Source: Desulfonema limicola
GTDB lineage: Bacteria; Desulfobacterota; Desulfobacteria; Desulfobacterales; DYRC01
Direction of reading: 5' to 3'
Assembly: GCA_020718925.1 (NCBI GenBank)
Contig: DYRC01000188.1
Span: forward strand, 1-7,991
Length of the DNA: 7,991 nucleotides
How positions within the stretch are numbered: the first letter of the stretch is position 1; each line of letters opens with the position of its first letter. The position numbers and the translations under genes were made by a program. This document shows positions 6,221 through 7,991 of this stretch, in pieces. The notes beneath the pieces are model-generated. The model saw only the letters and a program-made list of their open reading frames with translations. It was not told where the DNA came from and made no database searches.

Positions 6221-6249
6221 CATATATCATATTATGGTCAGATATTCAA
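6221..6249 (-). promoter_or_regulatory. Weak putative promoter in the folE2 / small-gene gap
   Basis: On the minus strand TTGAAT (6249-6244) is followed after 17 bp by TATATG (6226-6221), each matching consensus at 4 of 6 positions. It lies in the 75-bp gap between folE2 and the cysteine-rich gene and could start a separate mlaE transcript. No terminator is visible in the gap, so read-through from folE2 is equally possible. Confidence 0.25.
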
Positions 6250-6252
6250 TCT

Positions 6253-7032
6253 TTAAGGTTTCTGACCGCAGGTAATTGAGGCATACGCGCTGTGATTGTG
6301 AATGGACTCGAAATTTTCCGCACTCACTGAAAACCATGTAATATTATCGTCTCTTTTGAGCTTAAACGCAATATCGCGCACAATATCCTCAACAAATCTG
6401 GGATTCCGATAGCCTCTTTCCGTAACGCATTTTTCATCCACCCGCTTCAATATCGAATAGACCTCACAGGATGCCGCGCTTTCCACCAGCTCGATCATAT
6501 CCTCTATCCAGATAAATTTTTTAAATCGGGTACTTAACCGCACTTCTCCGCGCTGGTTATGTGCGCCGTACTCGCTGATTTCCTTGGAACACGGACAGAC
6601 CGAAGACACCGGCACCATTACCTCACAGACCAAATCCGTTTTATTCTGAGGATTGATAGAGCCGATAAACCGACAGGTATAATCCATCAGTCCGGGGGAT
6701 TTGCTGACCGGCGCCAGTTTTTCGATAAAATACGGAAAAGCGATTTCAATATGCGCGGATGCGGCATTGAGATATTCTTTCATGTGCGCCAGAAGTTCCG
6801 AAATATTTTTCAACGATACTTCGGGATGAAACAGGTGCAGCATTTCCACAAAGCGGCTCATGTGGGTTCCCTTATATTTTTCAGGCAAATCCACATACAT
6901 ATTGATTGAGGCGACCGTATGCTGAACCTTGTTTCTGCGATCCAGCACGATAATCGGATAGCGGAGGTTTTTGATTCCCACCTTGTCAATGGGAATATTG
7001 CGATGATCTCGCTGATTTTGTATGTCAATCAT
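6253..7032 (-). CDS. folE2: GTP cyclohydrolase IB (FolE2)
   Basis: Cytoplasmic enzyme converting GTP to 7,8-dihydroneopterin triphosphate, the first step towards folate and, in many bacteria, queuosine. Unlike FolE it is a tunnel-fold enzyme of the FolE2/MptA family that can use metals other than zinc. The 259-residue length is typical. Signatures are LDRRNKVQHTVASINMYVDL (30-49), THMSRFVEML (56-65), PVSSVCPCSKEISEYGAHNQ (141-160), VDEKCVTERGYRNPRFVEDI (198-217) and ESIHNHSAYA (242-251). Likely metal and active-site residues are Cys146 (or Cys148), His158, Glu200 and His245 or His247, judged from family knowledge. The ATG at 7032 overlaps the TGA of the ttcA-like gene (ATGA), and only a weak Shine-Dalgarno is seen, so translation is probably coupled. 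Confidence 0.95.
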   Translation of the reverse strand: MIDIQNQRDHRNIPIDKVGIKNLRYPIIVLDRRNKVQHTVASINMYVDLPEKYKGTHMSRFVEMLHLFHPEVSLKNISELLAHMKEYLNAASAHIEIAFPYFIEKLAPVSKSPGLMDYTCRFIGSINPQNKTDLVCEVMVPVSSVCPCSKEISEYGAHNQRGEVRLSTRFKKFIWIEDMIELVESAASCEVYSILKRVDEKCVTERGYRNPRFVEDIVRDIAFKLKRDDNITWFSVSAENFESIHNHSAYASITCGQKP

Positions 7033-7757
7033 GATTTTAACAGATATTCCGGTTTTACGTGGCTTAAAGCTCTGAAAATATTGCCCTTTACCTTTTTATT
7101 GCCGCGATAAAGCTCACTGAGCATCAATTTGATTTCCCGGCGTTTGGAGATAGCGGCGGACGGACACGGATTGATAAATTCCGGAAATCCGCGCGATCTT
7201 CCAAACCGCCGAATCAGTTCTTCATCAGCAAAAGCAAGGGGTCTGATAATCACAAATCTTCCTTCAAACATCTCCTGTGCCGGGAGCATGGTGCTGATTT
7301 CTCCGGCATAACAGATGTTTATAAACAATGTTTCAATAATATCGTCTTTGTTATGTCCTAATGCCAATTTCCGGCATCCTAATTCATCGGCAATTTCAAA
7401 CAAGCGTTTACGCCGGAGCCGGGCGCATAAAAAGCAAGGATTTTCCCGATTCTGCGGGCTGTGAGCGATGATCCCGTAATCCGTATGCGCCACTCTCAGC
7501 GCATAGCCCATTTTTTCACAATAACGGATGAGTTCATCCGCAAATCCGCCCGTAAATCCGGGATCAATGTAAATCGGAAACAGGTGATAGGTTATGGGGA
7601 TGTGAGAAAGCCGTTCCTGCAATATCCGCAACAGCGCCATGCTGTCTTTTCCGCCGGAAAGCCCCACCGCAATCCGATCTCCTTCGGAAATCATATCATA
7701 GCGGTGAATGGCTTGGGCAACGGCTTTATTCAATGATTTATAGGCAAAACTCCGCAT
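7029..7757 (-). CDS. ttcA: TtcA-family PP-loop tRNA thiolation protein
   Basis: Probable tRNA 2-thiocytidine synthase, which adenylates C32 of some tRNAs and delivers sulfur through a [4Fe-4S] cluster. The 242-residue protein has the PP-loop SGGKDS (34-39), the cysteine pair NPCFLCARLRRKRLFEIA (Cys108, Cys111), LGHNKDD (133-139), and a third cysteine in NPCPSAAISKRREIK (Cys198). These three cysteines match the cluster ligands known for TtcA. There are no zinc-finger CxxC pairs of the TtuA type. It is shorter than E. coli TtcA (about 310 residues), lacking terminal extensions. The ATG at 7757 follows AGG at 7 nt. It lies 18 nt after rpoZ and overlaps folE2 by 4 nt, so it sits in one operon. 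The family is sure; the exact target nucleotide is inferred. Confidence 0.85.
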   Translation of the reverse strand: MRSFAYKSLNKAVAQAIHRYDMISEGDRIAVGLSGGKDSMALLRILQERLSHIPITYHLFPIYIDPGFTGGFADELIRYCEKMGYALRVAHTDYGIIAHSPQNRENPCFLCARLRRKRLFEIADELGCRKLALGHNKDDIIETLFINICYAGEISTMLPAQEMFEGRFVIIRPLAFADEELIRRFGRSRGFPEFINPCPSAAISKRREIKLMLSELYRGNKKVKGNIFRALSHVKPEYLLKS

Positions 7758-7775
7758 CCCATAACCTATAAAAGC

Positions 7776-7979
7776 CTATGCCTTGTCTTTTTCTGTTTTC
7801 ATGACCACTTTTCCTGCGGCAATTTCACGCAATGCCACAACAATATCCTCATTTTTCGGGGAACTGACCAAATATTCCGAGCCTTCCCGAATCTGCCGCA
7901 CACGGCTTGCGACCATGTGAACCAATTGAAAACGGTTTTTAACCCGCGGCAGACAATCTTCTACGGTGATACGTGCCAA
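7776..7979 (-). CDS. rpoZ: RNA polymerase omega subunit
   Basis: Small subunit that helps fold and bind the beta-prime subunit of RNA polymerase and, in many proteobacteria, takes part in the ppGpp response. The 67-residue product has the family pattern: MARITVEDCL at the N-terminus, NRFQLVHMVASRVRQI (15-30), then KNEDIVVALREIAAGKV (42-58). The start codon is TTG at 7979-7977, the only start that gives the normal N-terminus, supported by GGAGG (7991-7987) at a 7-nt spacing. Its promoter lies outside the window. It leads the run with the ttcA-like gene and folE2. Confidence 0.95.
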   Translation of the reverse strand: MARITVEDCLPRVKNRFQLVHMVASRVRQIREGSEYLVSSPKNEDIVVALREIAAGKVVMKTEKDKA

Positions 7980-7986
7980 AATATAA

Positions 7987-7991
7987 CCTCC
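7987..7991 (-). promoter_or_regulatory. Shine-Dalgarno site of rpoZ
   Basis: GGAGG at the extreme right edge, 7 nt before the TTG codon. It decides the start: no ATG or GTG is in frame nearby, and the resulting N-terminus matches omega subunits. Confidence 0.85.

Overview
The window is ordinary-looking chromosomal DNA of moderate GC from a Gram-negative bacterium. The best guess is a member of the Desulfobacterota (sulfate-reducer-like deltaproteobacteria). This is inferred from the gene mix: a long-form PPi-dependent phosphofructokinase, a STAS-MlaE fusion permease, FolE2 next to a TtcA-like PP-loop protein and rpoZ, and type II secretion pseudopilins. No single marker fixes the genus. I see no phage, plasmid, insertion sequence, CRISPR array, tRNA or rRNA.

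Reading the minus strand in the direction of transcription, from the right edge: rpoZ (RNA polymerase omega, TTG start), a ttcA-like tRNA thiolase and folE2 (GTP cyclohydrolase IB) form a tight run, the last two overlapping by ATGA. After a 75-bp gap comes a second run: a 58-residue cysteine-rich protein, then a STAS-MlaE lipid-transport permease coupled to it by a TGATG overlap. A hairpin-forming array of 7-bp repeats separates this from gspG and gspH, two type II secretion pseudopilins.

The only plus-strand gene (2440-3834) encodes a maltokinase-like phosphotransferase that converges on gspH. It diverges from the large pfp gene (PPi-phosphofructokinase) on the minus strand. About 190 bp separate their start codons, with a consensus-like promoter facing each way. 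pfp overlaps a DUF2283-like gene that runs off the left edge.

The pfp/kinase pair points to sugar-phosphate and storage-sugar metabolism run with pyrophosphate. The rpoZ-ttcA-folE2 run is transcription, tRNA modification and pterin supply. The mlaE and gspGH genes belong to envelope lipid transport and protein secretion, but their usual partners (mlaF/mlaD; the rest of gsp) are not in the window.

I did not find a convincing new defence or mobile system. The most unusual signals are a C/G-rich dispersed-repeat-like element read in frame through the maltokinase-like gene, the inverted 7-bp repeats between mlaE and gspG, the coupled small cysteine-rich protein, and apparent extra segments in the phosphofructokinase.
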